Position numbers and translations under genes: made by a program. Of a stretch of 46,412 nucleotides of DNA, positions 32,949 through 43,023 are shown one piece after another. The notes under the pieces are model-generated. The model did not search any database, was not told the origin of the DNA, and worked only from the letters and a program-made list of their open reading frames with translations. Every line of letters begins with the position of its first letter. Position 1 is the first letter of the stretch. The stretch is from Rhodoferax sp. GTDB lineage: Bacteria > Pseudomonadota > Gammaproteobacteria > Burkholderiales > Burkholderiaceae_C. Location: positions 1 through 46,412 of the forward strand of contig JARXAM010000123.1 in the NCBI GenBank assembly GCA_029865845.1, written 5' to 3'.

Positions 32949-34866
32949 CTTGCGGCAACGGCGGGCTACCCAAAAAGCGCTTCGTAAATGCCACTGCGCT
33001 GGAGGGGGCTCCAAACCAGTAGCCTTGCCCGATATCGCAGCCCATGTCCACCAGCAAGGCACAGGTTTCTGCTGACTCCACGCCCTCTGCGTGGGACCGC
33101 ATTCCCAAGCTTTTCCCCATCTGGATAATCGCGGTCACGATGGCATGTTGATTGGTTTGCATCAGCATGGAGCGCACAAAAGACTGGTCAATTTTGATCT
33201 TGTCGGCGGCCAGTTGTTGCAGGTATCCAAAATTCGAATACCCGGTTCCAAAGTCGTCAATCGCAATCGATACCCCCATGGCCTTGATGCCACGCACCGT
33301 CTCCGCAAACGTGGAAACATGCCCCATCAACACGGATTCGGTGATTTCCAGTTCCAGACAGGTGCCCGGCAACGAGGCCCTTGCCAGAGCGGAATGGACG
33401 GTCAGTGTCAGGTCTCCGCGTTGGCACTGTACGGGGGATATGTTGACTGCCACCACCAGCGCATGCCCGCTGTTGCGCCAACGGGCAGTCTGGCGGCAGG
33501 CTTCTTCGATCACCCATCGTCCGATGTCGACAATCAAACCGGAATGCTCCGCTGCAGGAATGAAATCTGCAGGCGCCAGCATGCCCCGTCGGGGGTGATG
33601 CCAGCGCACCAAGGCCTCGGCACCCAAGAGGCGCTGGGTGGTGAGGTCCACAACGGGTTGGTAATGCAGTTCAAATTCGCCGCGTTGCAAGGCAGAACGC
33701 ATCTCTGCCACCAAGCGCGGGTTGGTGCTCAGACCATCTTGCATGCGGACGTCAAATAGTCGAAACGTGTTGCGCCCGGCTTGTTTGGCTTGGTACATCG
33801 CCAGATCTGCGTGGCGTAGCAAGGTCTCAAAGTCAGCGCCATCCTGTGGGAACCTTGCCACGCCGATGGAGCACGTGCTCGACAGTGCGGTGCCGCGCAC
33901 CGTGTAGACGCCGCCCAAATGGTCGAGCACTTCGGTGGCGGCCGAACATGCAGACTGGCTGTCAGGAACGTCCAGCAGGCCCACCAGAAACTCATCACCA
34001 CTTTGGCGCACCACGATATCGGTGTCGCGTACCGCAGTGCTCAGGCGGATGGCAATTTGCCTGAGGAATTCATCGCCAGCGACGTGTCCCACCGAATCGT
34101 TGATGAACTTGAAGTTGTCTAGGTCGATAAACATCAGCGCAACCCCCGTGCCGTCCACCCGCGCTTGGGTGATGGCCTGCTCCAGGAGATGGCGTCCTCT
34201 GCTGCGGTTGGTCAGCCCCGTCAGCGCGTCGTGCTGCGAGAGAAACAATAAATGGGCTTGCGACTGCCGGTAGCTCTCAATCTGTGCCTCCAACGCAGCG
34301 ATCATGCGTCGCCAATCGGCCACCGTCATCCACACGATGAACGCACAGGCCAGCAAAATGATGACGACATCGCGCAGCAACTCCCAGTTATTGCTGTTGC
34401 TGGTGTTCTGGCGCCAACCGGTGACTTCGGTGGAGACGGTCAGTACCACCACAAACACCAGCATGGCGACCAAAAACCGCAGGTAACGCTTGCGCCCCAG
34501 CAGCAAGCCAGCCAGCAACAAAATAATCGGGTAAGCCAGTACCGATGCGTCGCGCAATCCCTCGCTCAACCACATCAGCGCAGAGATAGTCGCCCACACC
34601 ACCCACAAGATGCCTGCCACACCGCGCTGTGAATGCTGCAACAGACCTTGATGGGTGCTGTAGGCAACGCCCGCTGCACCCAACGTCAGCACCAGTCCGA
34701 CCCGCCATAGTCCGGCGGCCCAGTACATCAAGCCGATGAACAAAAAAACGCCAGCAACACACTGCGCTACAAGCCGTATGCGCTGGATGCGGGTCTGGTT
34801 GGAATCCCACAGCATGTCTGACGTTTCAGGCTGCCGATGGCGCGACGGTGGACGGGGTAATGGCAT
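32941..34866 (-). CDS. Membrane-anchored GGDEF-EAL c-di-GMP protein
   Basis: A 641-residue protein with about five membrane helices in the first 185 residues, then a GGDEF domain (about 212-372) and an EAL domain (about 388-630). The cyclase signature reads SGDEF (289-293), one residue from consensus, with an inhibition-site RxxD at Arg280-Asp283. The phosphodiesterase looks complete: EAL at 417-419, VNISPVQ, ELEITES, DDFGTG (Asp537-Asp538), KIKID and EGVES. It therefore probably degrades c-di-GMP; cyclase activity is uncertain. Neither ATG 34866 nor ATG 34815 has a clear ribosome site, so the start is open. It lies 27 nt after ubiA. Confidence 0.9.
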   Translation of the reverse strand: MPLPRPPSRHRQPETSDMLWDSNQTRIQRIRLVAQCVAGVFLFIGLMYWAAGLWRVGLVLTLGAAGVAYSTHQGLLQHSQRGVAGILWVVWATISALMWLSEGLRDASVLAYPIILLLAGLLLGRKRYLRFLVAMLVFVVVLTVSTEVTGWRQNTSNSNNWELLRDVVIILLACAFIVWMTVADWRRMIAALEAQIESYRQSQAHLLFLSQHDALTGLTNRSRGRHLLEQAITQARVDGTGVALMFIDLDNFKFINDSVGHVAGDEFLRQIAIRLSTAVRDTDIVVRQSGDEFLVGLLDVPDSQSACSAATEVLDHLGGVYTVRGTALSSTCSIGVARFPQDGADFETLLRHADLAMYQAKQAGRNTFRLFDVRMQDGLSTNPRLVAEMRSALQRGEFELHYQPVVDLTTQRLLGAEALVRWHHPRRGMLAPADFIPAAEHSGLIVDIGRWVIEEACRQTARWRNSGHALVVAVNISPVQCQRGDLTLTVHSALARASLPGTCLELEITESVLMGHVSTFAETVRGIKAMGVSIAIDDFGTGYSNFGYLQQLAADKIKIDQSFVRSMLMQTNQHAIVTAIIQMGKSLGMRSHAEGVESAETCALLVDMGCDIGQGYWFGAPSSAVAFTKRFLGSPPLPQVP

Positions 34867-34893
34867 GAGGGTCGCGCTAGTTGCCGTGCCGAC

Positions 34894-35763
34894 TTATCCC
34901 AGGCCGGTGAGGGCCAGCACCCCGACAAACAAGGAAAACCCCACCCAGTGGTTCAGGCGAAAGGCCCTAAAACAGCCCTCGCGTGAGCGATCGGCAATCA
35001 GACGGGCATGCCACACCACCTGTGCCGCTGCGGCCGCCAAGGCCCACCACCATACTGCGCCGCCCACCCGCCCAGACAGCAGCACGCCTGTCCAGATGGC
35101 CAAATAGAGCACATAGAAGGTCAATACCGCCGCAACGTCAAACCGGCCCAGCGTGATAGCAGAGGTTTTGATGCCGATACGCAGGTCGTCGTCCCGGTCG
35201 ACCATGGCGTACTGCGTGTCGTATGCCAGCACCCAAAACAAGTTGCCCACCAGCAAGGCCCATGCGTTCCAGGGGATGTGGCCTTGCACAGCCGCGAAAG
35301 CCATGGGGATGCCAAAGCTGAACGCCACACCCAGCACCGCCTGCGGCATGGATACATAGCGCTTGGCATAGGGGTACACGATGGCCACAGCCAGTGCCGC
35401 AAAAGACCAGGCGATGGTCTGTGCATTGGTGGTGAGCACCAGCCCGAACGCGGCCAGTGCCAACACGCCGCCCACACCCAGCGCTTCGCCGCTTGACACC
35501 CGTCCACTGGTCACCGGGCGCTGGGCGGTGCGCTTGACATGCTTGTCAAAGGCTTGGTCGGCGACATCGTTGATGCAGCAGCCTGCGCTGCGCATCAACA
35601 CCGTCCCTAGGCTAAATACGACGAGTAAATGCCAACCCGGAAATCCGTCTGCCGCCAGCCAAAGCGCAGACAAGGTGGGCCACAACAGCAACAGCCATCC
35701 CGCCGGGCGGTTCCAACGAATCAAATCCAGATACAAAGGCAATTTTTTCAACACGGCGCGCAT
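34894..35763 (-). CDS. ubiA: 4-hydroxybenzoate octaprenyltransferase
   Basis: Membrane prenyltransferase that attaches the polyprenyl tail to 4-hydroxybenzoate in ubiquinone synthesis. The 289-residue protein has eight to nine helices and both Mg-diphosphate motifs: NDVADQAFD in the second loop and [12 protein letters not shown] in the sixth. The N-terminal [19 protein letters not shown] is typical of UbiA rather than other UbiA-fold enzymes. It lies downstream of oxyR on the same strand with a 33-nt gap, an arrangement common in this bacterial group. Confidence 0.94.
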   Translation of the reverse strand: MRAVLKKLPLYLDLIRWNRPAGWLLLLWPTLSALWLAADGFPGWHLLVVFSLGTVLMRSAGCCINDVADQAFDKHVKRTAQRPVTSGRVSSGEALGVGGVLALAAFGLVLTTNAQTIAWSFAALAVAIVYPYAKRYVSMPQAVLGVAFSFGIPMAFAAVQGHIPWNAWALLVGNLFWVLAYDTQYAMVDRDDDLRIGIKTSAITLGRFDVAAVLTFYVLYLAIWTGVLLSGRVGGAVWWWALAAAAAQVVWHARLIADRSREGCFRAFRLNHWVGFSLFVGVLALTGLG

Positions 35764-35796
35764 CCTCTACCCACCCGGGCGCGAATGGGCCTGCGG

Positions 35797-36768
35797 TCAT
35801 GATAGGCGATGTACGCCGGGTAACTCGCAGCTATAGATGGCGTTGCGCAAGGCGGCAATCGCCTCGTAACGGGTAAAGCTGCGCCGCCAGGCCAGCACCA
35901 CGCGCCGTGTGGGCGGGGGCAAATCGGTGCCATCGGCCTTGGTGTCGCGCACGGGCAGGTACTTCACCAAGGCTTCCTCTTGGTCGGGGCGTGGGGTGTT
36001 GAAGGCGTCTTGCGGCACGCTCAGCCGTGGCACCAGCGTAATACCCAGCCCTGCGGCGACCATGTGTTTGATGGTTTCCAGCGAAGAGCCTTCAAAGCTT
36101 TTGCGGATGCCGTCCGAGTCACTGGAGTAACGGGCGAACTCGGGGCAGACCTCCAGCACATGGTCTCGGAAACAATGGCCGTTTCCTAGCAGAAGCAGCG
36201 TTTCGTCTTTCAACCGTTGGGCACTTACCGCAGGTAGCTGCGCCAAGGCGTGGCGTGCGGGGATGGCGGCAAAAAAAGGTTCGTCGTAGAGCGGTGCCAC
36301 TGCAAAGCCCGTCTCCGGAAAAGGTTCTGCCAGGATGGCGCAATCAATCTCCCCGGTACGCAGCATGTCCAGCAGCTTGACGGTGAAATTTTCTTGCAGC
36401 ATCAGGGGCATTTGGGGGCACTGCTGTATGACCTGGTGCACCAGAGCGGGCAGCAAATACGGGGCGATGGTGTAAATCACACCGAGCTTGAGGGGGCCGG
36501 CCAAGGGGTCTTTGCCGCGTTTGGCAATGTCCTTGATGAAGCCCGCTTGCTCCAACACGCTTTGGGCCTGGCGAACAATCTCTTCCCCAAGCGGCGTCAC
36601 CGTGACCTCGTTGGCGTTGCGCTCAAAGAGCTTGACGTCGAGCTCTTCTTCCAGTTTTTTGACTGCAACCGACAATGTGGGTTGCGAGACAAAGCACGCG
36701 TCTGCGGCCTTGCCGAAATGCCGTTCGCGTGCGACGGCCACGATGTATTTCAATTCGGTCAATGTCAT
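35797..36768 (-). CDS. oxyR: OxyR, LysR-type hydrogen peroxide regulator
   Basis: Redox-sensing activator of peroxide defence. The 323-residue protein has an N-terminal LysR helix-turn-helix (about 1-60, FVSQPTLSVAVKKLE) and an effector domain carrying the disulfide switch cysteines in GHCFRDHVLEVC at residues 199 and 208, the same numbers as in E. coli OxyR. Later landmarks are SSLETIKHMVAAGLGITLVP. ATG 36768 has GGGAGAAA just upstream, which decides the start over a longer in-frame option. Its usual neighbours recG and ubiA are both present, though a gene of unknown function separates it from recG. Confidence 0.95.
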   Translation of the reverse strand: MTLTELKYIVAVARERHFGKAADACFVSQPTLSVAVKKLEEELDVKLFERNANEVTVTPLGEEIVRQAQSVLEQAGFIKDIAKRGKDPLAGPLKLGVIYTIAPYLLPALVHQVIQQCPQMPLMLQENFTVKLLDMLRTGEIDCAILAEPFPETGFAVAPLYDEPFFAAIPARHALAQLPAVSAQRLKDETLLLLGNGHCFRDHVLEVCPEFARYSSDSDGIRKSFEGSSLETIKHMVAAGLGITLVPRLSVPQDAFNTPRPDQEEALVKYLPVRDTKADGTDLPPPTRRVVLAWRRSFTRYEAIAALRNAIYSCELPGVHRLS

Positions 36769-36909
36769 TATGTTTCTCCCTGAACGAATGATGATGCCAT
36801 GCCCCATCGTCCGAATCAATGACGAGGTGTGTTCCAACGCGCAAATGGGGGCTATTTAGTGCCCCGTGCGGTGTTTGCATCCCATGCGGCGGCGGGCACG
36901 GGGTCGACG

Positions 36910-37875
36910 CTAGAGAGGCCTGAGTGGTGAGCGTTTGAGGCTGTCGCGCAACATCTCCAGGCGCTCTTTCCAGGCGCGGCGCACATCGGGGGGCATGTTT
37001 TTGAGGACCCGGAACGAATGGGGGTCTGGATGGTCGTCCGCGTCCAGCACGTTGATTTCCAGTTCGCCGCCCAGCGAGGTGATGGTGGCTCCGCGCAGCG
37101 TGGTGTGGGCGGTTTGTTTGCCCGAGTGCAGGGTGATGCGGCCGGTGGGGTCCAGATCGATAAACCAGTCGATCTGCCCGTTGCTGTCCAAGCCGATCTC
37201 ACTGCTGCTACCGGTAAAACCCGCCACCCTGCGCCACTGCGCGATTTGCTCTTCCGGGGGAATGGACACGGCTTTGCCCTTGGCTTTGGCTGCGGCACGC
37301 GATGCCGCCAGCTCTTCGGCCTCGCGTTGGGCCGCAGCCTGCGCACGCAATTGCTCTTCATGCTGCTGTTCGGTGCGTTCTACCCACACCTCCACTTGCT
37401 TGGCAAACGCCCAGAAGCGTTCAGCGACGTGTGTGGGCACATTGTCCAGTCGCAATGTGGCCTGGGCGGGTGCTGCGTGAAATGTCACGCTGTGTTTTTG
37501 GCCCGCCCGCCAGGGGGCAGCATGTGCCCAAAACGCGGTGTGTGCTGGAGCGGGCGCACGCGGCAGCGGCGCGATGTCGATGCGCAGGCCTACGGCCTCA
37601 AAGGTCACATCCAGCGGGCCCGTCTTGTCTATCGGCGCTTGCTCGTCCTGGGCAGGCTGGGAGTAATGGGCTTGACGTGTTTTGACCCGAAGTTTGCCGG
37701 CACTGCGCAGCATGTCCACGGAGAAGGCGCGCGCAGTAAAGCGCTGTCCCCCCGGAATCTTGGCCACTGCGGTGCGCAACCCATAGGCCTGCAGTTCGGC
37801 CAGCAAATACACGGCAACCGCCAGTACGAAGACTGCGCACACGCACCACCACAACCAATCGATCGATCCGCTCAT
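36910..37875 (-). CDS. Unknown membrane-anchored protein between recG and oxyR
   Basis: A 321-residue protein with one N-terminal membrane helix (about 8-28), followed by KIPGGQRFTARAF and SVDMLRSAG. It has a middle region of mixed strands, a charged Ala/Glu/Arg-rich helix likely to be coiled coil (about 172-205), and a C-terminal beta-rich part ending in VLKNMPPDVRRAWKERLEM. No catalytic motif or known domain was recognised. It lies 23 nt downstream of recG on the same strand and 141 nt upstream of oxyR. Its product probably faces the periplasm or the cytoplasmic membrane surface; function unknown. Confidence 0.72.
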   Translation of the reverse strand: MSGSIDWLWWCVCAVFVLAVAVYLLAELQAYGLRTAVAKIPGGQRFTARAFSVDMLRSAGKLRVKTRQAHYSQPAQDEQAPIDKTGPLDVTFEAVGLRIDIAPLPRAPAPAHTAFWAHAAPWRAGQKHSVTFHAAPAQATLRLDNVPTHVAERFWAFAKQVEVWVERTEQQHEEQLRAQAAAQREAEELAASRAAAKAKGKAVSIPPEEQIAQWRRVAGFTGSSSEIGLDSNGQIDWFIDLDPTGRITLHSGKQTAHTTLRGATITSLGGELEINVLDADDHPDPHSFRVLKNMPPDVRRAWKERLEMLRDSLKRSPLRPL

Positions 37876-37898
37876 GTGCCAATGTTACCGGTGGGGCG

Positions 37899-40043
37899 TC
37901 ACGCTTTGAGGTATTCGGCTTTGGTGCCCATCCAGCGGGCCACGTGCTTGGCGGCCAACTGCGGATGCTGGTCCCACAGACGGGGAGCCTCGGTCCGGGC
38001 CCACTCCAACAAGGCGGTGTCGTTGGCCAGATCGGCAAAGCGCAACATGGCCGCGCCGCTTTGGCGGGCACCCAAAAATTCGCCCGGACCCCGGATGTCG
38101 AGGTCGCGGCGGGCGATCTCAAACCCGTCGTTGGTATCGGACATGGCCTTGAGCCGCGCGCGTGCGGCCTCGCCCAGGCGGGGTGCATCGCCGGTGGAGT
38201 ACAGCAGCACACAGGCCGAGGCGGCGGCGCCCCGCCCCACACGTCCGCGCAGTTGGTGCAGTTGCGACAGGCCAAAGCGCTCTGCATGCTCAATCACCAT
38301 TAGCGAGGCATTGGGCACGTCCACGCCCACCTCGATCACCGTGGTGCTAACCAACACCGACATCAGGCCTGCGGTGAACGCTGCCATCACCGCCTTCTTG
38401 TCTTCACTGGGCATGCGCGAGTGCAGCAGCCCGATCAACACCGGCAGTCCGTCTGCACGCTGGGTGCCTTGCAGTGCCTCGGCCAGGTCGGCGTGGGTTT
38501 GGGTGGCGTTGCTCAGGTCCAGTGCCTCACTCTCTTCAATCAGCGGGCACACCCAGTACACCTGCCGCCCTTGGCTGATTTGGGCGCGAATGCGCTCAAT
38601 CACCTCGTCGCGCCGGGCCTCGTGCACCACGCGCGTGATGATGGGGGTGCGGCCTGGGGGCAGTTCGTCCAGTGTGGACACATCCAGGTCCGCGTAGTAG
38701 CTCATGGCCAGCGTGCGGGGAATGGGGGTGGCGCTCATCATGAGCAAATGGGGCTCGTGGCCGTGGGTGCTGCTTTCGCCGGCCTCGTCACTGTCGGAGA
38801 CTGCCATCTTCTTGCGCAAGGCCAGGCGTTGCGCTACGCCAAAGCGGTGCTGCTCGTCAATGATGGCCAAGGCCAGGCGGTGGAACTTCACCTTGTCTTG
38901 GATGATGGCGTGCGTGCCCACCACCAGATGCGCTTCCCCGCTCTCGATCAAGGCCAGCATCGAACGCCGCTCTTTGGTTTTTTGGGTGCCGGTGAGCCAG
39001 GCGGTAGTAATGCCCAGGGGCTCTAGCCAATTCACGAGTTTGCGGAAATGTTGCTCCGCCAAAATTTCGGTGGGTGCCATGACTGCGCATTGCCAGCCCG
39101 CATCCATGCAGTGCACGGCGGCCAGTGCGGCCACCACGGTTTTGCCGGCACCCACATCGCCTTGCAGCAGGCGGTGCATGGGCACGGGGCGGCTCAGGTC
39201 GTGTTCAATTTCTGCGCACACCCGTTCCTGTGCTTGCGTGAGTGCAAAGGGCAAGGCCTGCAGTAACGCGGCACGCAGTGCGCGGGGTGCTTGGGGCTGC
39301 AAGGCCGGGGCGCGCAGCGCAGCCCGCTCCCGGCGGCTCTGGAGTTGGCTCAACTGCTGGGCCAAGAGTTCCTCGGCTTTGAGCCGCTGCCACGCCGGGT
39401 GGCTGTGGTCCATCAGCGTGTCTATGGAAACATCGGGCGTGGGGTGGTGCAAAAACTCCAGCGCCTGGCGCAGTTGCCACAAGGCGGTAGGGCCCGGATG
39501 GTGGGGCGCATGCCGCAGCCACTCGAGGTCGCCGGGGGCGAAGGTGTCACTCAAGTCCGCGCGCGCCAGCCCGCCGAGCACCGCTTTGCGCAAATACGCT
39601 TGCGGCAGGCCCGCTACCGTGGGGTACACCGGGGTGAGCGCGGTGGGCAAATCACCCTCCGCACGCTTGATGGTCGGGTGCAGCATGGTGCGCCCCAAGA
39701 AGCCGCCTTTGATCTCACCGCGCGCCCGCAGGCGCTGGCCCACCGCCATGGTTTTGAGTTGGGAGCCGTAGAAGCTGAAAAAGCGCAGGACACAGGAGTC
39801 CGATCCATCGTCCAGGTGCCCGATCAACTGCCGGCGGGGGCGGGTGCTGACTTCTTGGTGGACGACGGTGCCTTCGATTTGCACCGGGGTGCCGTCTGGC
39901 GCATCCCGCAGTCGCACGATGCGGGTCTCGTCTTCGTAGCGCAGGGGCAGGTGCAGCGCCAGGTCGATGTCCCGGCGCAAGCCCAGTTTTTCGAGGGCTT
40001 TTTGCGACTCGGTCAAGGGCTTGGTGGTCAGCATGACGCGCAT
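37899..40043 (-). CDS. recG: ATP-dependent DNA helicase RecG
   Basis: Branch-migrating helicase that remodels stalled forks and recombination intermediates. The 714-residue protein has the N-terminal wedge/OB domain (about 60-160), Walker A GDVGAGKT, the DEQH box (IIDEQHRFGV), motif III MSATPIPRTLA, motif V STTVIEVGVDVPNA, motif VI QLRGRVGRG and the C-terminal RecG segment GPGEFLGARQSG. An inserted acidic stretch (SDSDEAGESSTHGHE) lies between motifs II and III. ATG 40043 or ATG 40034 are both possible. It lies 49 nt after the end of the kelch lipoprotein gene. Confidence 0.96.
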   Translation of the reverse strand: MRVMLTTKPLTESQKALEKLGLRRDIDLALHLPLRYEDETRIVRLRDAPDGTPVQIEGTVVHQEVSTRPRRQLIGHLDDGSDSCVLRFFSFYGSQLKTMAVGQRLRARGEIKGGFLGRTMLHPTIKRAEGDLPTALTPVYPTVAGLPQAYLRKAVLGGLARADLSDTFAPGDLEWLRHAPHHPGPTALWQLRQALEFLHHPTPDVSIDTLMDHSHPAWQRLKAEELLAQQLSQLQSRRERAALRAPALQPQAPRALRAALLQALPFALTQAQERVCAEIEHDLSRPVPMHRLLQGDVGAGKTVVAALAAVHCMDAGWQCAVMAPTEILAEQHFRKLVNWLEPLGITTAWLTGTQKTKERRSMLALIESGEAHLVVGTHAIIQDKVKFHRLALAIIDEQHRFGVAQRLALRKKMAVSDSDEAGESSTHGHEPHLLMMSATPIPRTLAMSYYADLDVSTLDELPPGRTPIITRVVHEARRDEVIERIRAQISQGRQVYWVCPLIEESEALDLSNATQTHADLAEALQGTQRADGLPVLIGLLHSRMPSEDKKAVMAAFTAGLMSVLVSTTVIEVGVDVPNASLMVIEHAERFGLSQLHQLRGRVGRGAAASACVLLYSTGDAPRLGEAARARLKAMSDTNDGFEIARRDLDIRGPGEFLGARQSGAAMLRFADLANDTALLEWARTEAPRLWDQHPQLAAKHVARWMGTKAEYLKA

Positions 40044-40092
40044 TGTGCCGCAGCACTGCGCGTGGGTGCCCCCTACCGTGTGCCGTGGTGCC

Positions 40093-42789
40093 CTACCAAT
40101 GAATTTCTGCGCTGACCAAGGGCGAGGTGGTGTTGTACCCGCCAATCACCAGCAACCGGCCGCCTGGCATCAACGTGCTGGTGTGGCCGTAGCGGCCGGT
40201 GTAGAGCGAGGCCGCCGGTGCCCAGGTGTTGGTGGCAGGGTCGTACCAGTCGGACTTGGACTCGGCATTGATCGTGTTGAGGAAGGGGTCGTACAGCATG
40301 CCACCGGTCAGCAACACTTTGCCATTGAGCATCAGCGTGGCCTGGTGGCCGCTCGCGCGTGACACTGACATGGGGCCGGTCGTCGTCCAGGTATTGGTGG
40401 CGGGATCAAATTGTTCAGCACTTTGTAGCGCGAAGAGTCCGGTGGTGCCACCGGCCACCAACACTTTACCGTCGGGGAGCAAGGTGGCGGTATGGCTCCA
40501 GCGTCCGGCGCCCAATGGGGCGGTGGTGGTCCAAGCGTTTTTAGCGGGATCAAACACCTCTGCACTGGTGTACGGCGCTACCCCCCCGCCGGCTACCAGC
40601 ACACGCCCATCGGGCAGCAGCGTGGCCGAGTGGTAGTAGCGCCCCGACGCCATGGAGGGCAGGGTGGTCCATTGGCCGCTGGCAGGGTCAAACAGTTCTG
40701 CGCTGGCCAGCCGGTTGGGCCCATCCGTGCCACCGGTGACCAGCACCTTGCCGTTGGGCAGCAAGGTGGCCGTGTGCAAGGCCCGGCCCGTCGAAAGGCT
40801 ACCCACCGCAATCCAACTGTCGGACGTGGGGTCGTACACGGCCGCGCTATTGAAATAAGTGCTGCTGTTTCTGCCACCCACCACCAGTACTTTGCCGTCG
40901 GTGAGACGGGTGGCGGTGTGCGACCAGCGTGCCACACCCATGCTGGCGGTGGCCCGCCAGGCGTTGAGTGCGGGGTCCCATGCCGAGGTTTCTGCCAAGG
41001 GGCCCAGGGTGCCTTTGCCGCCTGCCACCCACACCCGGCCATCGGCCAAGAGGGTGGCGGTGTGGTCGCCCACCGCGCGGGGCAGCGCGGTCGATACCGC
41101 CCAGGTACCGGTGCCGTGGTCGTAGTCGTTGGTGGTTGCGGTGATGACCGCGCCGGCCGCCAAGGTGCTGTCCGCTTGGATGCGGCCGGTCGGCCAAACT
41201 AGCATCGTGCTGCCCGATGCGATGCCCCCCGGCAGCAGCACCTTGCCACTGCGTAGCATCAAGGTGGGCAACGCGCTTCGGGCCTGGCTCAGGGGGGCAC
41301 TTGCGTCCCATACACGGCGCGCTGGGTCAAAAATCTCGGTACTCGCCAGCCTCGCGTTGCCCCCGATTTCTCCGCCTGTTGCCAACACCTTGCCGTCGGC
41401 CAACAGCACTGCGCCCAGGGAGTAGCGCCCGCTGGTCAGTGCGCCGGTGACCGACCAGGTGCCAGTGGCGGGGTTGTAAATTTCGGCGCTGGCCAGGGCA
41501 CTGATGCTTTGGCGACCGCCCATGACCAACACCCGCCCGTCTTGCAAGCGCACAGCGGCGTGGCGCGCGCGCGCCGACAGCATGGCCCCGGTGGTGGTCC
41601 ACAAGCCCGTTGCCGGATCGTAAATTTCAGCGCGCGACAAATCGGAAGGAGAGCTGCCGCCGGCGACCAGCACGCGCCCGTCGGTCAGCAGCGTGGCTGT
41701 CATGCGCAGGCTAGGCACGTTGAGCGCACCGGTCGGGCTCCAGGTGCCGGCGATGGGGTCAAACAGTTCCGCACTGCCCACGTTGTTGGTGCCGTCAGAC
41801 CCTCCCATAACCAAGACCCGGCCACTGTTGAGCAACACGCTTTGGTGCATCCCGCGCAGCACCGACATGGAGCCGGTGGCGCTCCAGGTGCCGGTGGTGG
41901 GGTCAAACAGCTCGGCCGTGGACACGTAGCTGGTGCCATTGAAGCCGCCGCTCACCAGCACCTTGCCGTTGGGTAGCAGGTCAGCCGTGTGATACATGCG
42001 GGCCACTTGCATGCTGCCGGTGCTGGCCCAGGTGCCGGTAGCGGGGTTGTACAGCTCGGCATTGGCGGTGAAGTGGGTACCGTCAAAGCCCCCAGCTACT
42101 AGGACCCGGCCATCGGCCAACACGGTACCCGTGTGGAAATACCGCGGCACCACCATAGCACCCGTCACCGCCATTTGCGGCACAGGGCGCATGCCACAGC
42201 GCACGTTGACCAAGGTGTAGTCCGCGCCGCTGACGGTGCTGGCGCCATAGGTGTGGGTGCAGCGCTGGGTGCTGGGAACCGTCAAGCCCACGCTAAACCG
42301 GGTGCCGTCCACCATGGCGTTGCCGAACCGGAAGGAGCCATTCTGTGTGATCGAAAGTACTTCGCTTCCCACCTGCAATTGCAGGGGGCTTCCCCCGGCA
42401 ATGTACCCATCCACTGTACCGCCTACCTGATAACTGTTGCTTGCAGTACCAGTACCAGTACCAGTACCAGTGCCAGTACCAGTACCAGTACCAGTACCAG
42501 TACCAGTGCCAGTGCCAGTGCCAGTGCCAGTGCCAGTGCCCGTATCAGTGCCTGTACCTGTACCTGTACCCGTATCAGTGCCTGTACCTGTACCTGTACC
42601 TGTACCTGTACCTGTACCTGTACCTGTACCTGTACCCGTATCAGTGCCGGTGCCGGTGCCAAACAAGGTGCCGGTTCCGCCCTCGCCCCCGCCGCAAGCG
42701 ATCAGGCTCAGCAGCACAGCCATGGCGGCGGTCCGTTGTACGTAGCGCCACCGTCCTGGGGCACCATCGGCAGAATGTGGTTTATTCAA
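40093..42789 (-). CDS. Kelch-repeat lipoprotein with Gly-Thr repeat stalk
   Basis: An 898-residue predicted surface lipoprotein. The start is TTG at 42789, decided by a perfect AAAGGAG ribosome site (42797-42803) 7 nt before it. The signal peptide ends in a lipobox [10 protein letters not shown] stalk of 36 consecutive dipeptides (33 Gly-Thr, 3 Asp-Thr) follows, then a beta domain ([12 protein letters not shown] to VNVRCG). About 14 kelch repeats follow, with a core such as DGRVLVAGG preceded by R-x3-TATLL-type turns and followed by [14 protein letters not shown] turns, forming one or two beta-propellers. Kelch propellers in this setting bind ligands or act as oxidases; no galactose-oxidase active site was identified. 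It diverges from queA. Confidence 0.87.
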   Translation of the reverse strand: MNKPHSADGAPGRWRYVQRTAAMAVLLSLIACGGGEGGTGTLFGTGTGTDTGTGTGTGTGTGTGTGTGTGTDTGTGTGTGTDTGTGTGTGTGTGTGTGTGTGTGTGTGTGTGTGTASNSYQVGGTVDGYIAGGSPLQLQVGSEVLSITQNGSFRFGNAMVDGTRFSVGLTVPSTQRCTHTYGASTVSGADYTLVNVRCGMRPVPQMAVTGAMVVPRYFHTGTVLADGRVLVAGGFDGTHFTANAELYNPATGTWASTGSMQVARMYHTADLLPNGKVLVSGGFNGTSYVSTAELFDPTTGTWSATGSMSVLRGMHQSVLLNSGRVLVMGGSDGTNNVGSAELFDPIAGTWSPTGALNVPSLRMTATLLTDGRVLVAGGSSPSDLSRAEIYDPATGLWTTTGAMLSARARHAAVRLQDGRVLVMGGRQSISALASAEIYNPATGTWSVTGALTSGRYSLGAVLLADGKVLATGGEIGGNARLASTEIFDPARRVWDASAPLSQARSALPTLMLRSGKVLLPGGIASGSTMLVWPTGRIQADSTLAAGAVITATTNDYDHGTGTWAVSTALPRAVGDHTATLLADGRVWVAGGKGTLGPLAETSAWDPALNAWRATASMGVARWSHTATRLTDGKVLVVGGRNSSTYFNSAAVYDPTSDSWIAVGSLSTGRALHTATLLPNGKVLVTGGTDGPNRLASAELFDPASGQWTTLPSMASGRYYHSATLLPDGRVLVAGGGVAPYTSAEVFDPAKNAWTTTAPLGAGRWSHTATLLPDGKVLVAGGTTGLFALQSAEQFDPATNTWTTTGPMSVSRASGHQATLMLNGKVLLTGGMLYDPFLNTINAESKSDWYDPATNTWAPAASLYTGRYGHTSTLMPGGRLLVIGGYNTTSPLVSAEIHW
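42445..42660 (-). repeat. 36-unit hexanucleotide tract encoding (Gly/Asp-Thr)n
   Basis: An uninterrupted run of 36 hexamers. On the coding strand the units are GGTACT, GGTACA, GGCACT, GGCACC (all Gly-Thr) and GATACG (Asp-Thr, three times). Units are clustered: nine GGTACA together, six GGCACT together, blocks of four and five GGTACT. Each Asp-Thr unit is followed or preceded by GGCACT in the same order, showing a higher-order repeat. Homogenised synonymous blocks indicate expansion by slippage. Unit changes keep frame. Confidence 0.97.
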
Positions 42790-42862
42790 AACAAAACTCC
42801 TTTATTGACATTAATCTAATAAATTCAATTAAAACACAATAAATAATTTTTACAAGTTAAAT
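42790..42862 (-). promoter_or_regulatory. AT-rich promoter/leader of the kelch lipoprotein gene
   Basis: About 70 bp of strongly AT-rich sequence in a GC-rich genome, ending in the AAAGGAG ribosome site before the TTG start. It should contain the promoter, but no convincing -35/-10 pair could be singled out. The remaining 160 bp to the queA start are of normal composition and must hold the queA promoter. Confidence 0.5.
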
Positions 42863-43023
42863 AAGGACGGAAGGGGCGCGGAGCCATCGCCGCCCTGCAA
42901 CCCGCGCGTGCGCTTGCGCAGGGGCCAACAGCGTCCGTGTTTCCCTGGGCCTCCGGTGCTGTGGTGCTGTGGGAAAATGCGTGTCGTTTTTCTTGGAACG
43001 GGCCTGTCCGGCCCTCAAGCACC

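Noticed and set aside
37018..38697. A 559-codon plus-strand frame opposite the unknown gene and recG
   Set aside because: It spans two genes on the opposite strand and shows no protein-like features; recG beneath it is unmistakable.
42445..42660. Possible CRISPR array or regulatory tandem repeat
   Set aside because: Units are 6 nt, have no spacers, and sit in frame within a coding sequence with a signal peptide and downstream kelch domain.
42445..42660. Phase-variable on/off switch of the kelch gene
   Set aside because: Gain or loss of 6-nt units never shifts the frame, so only length variation is possible.
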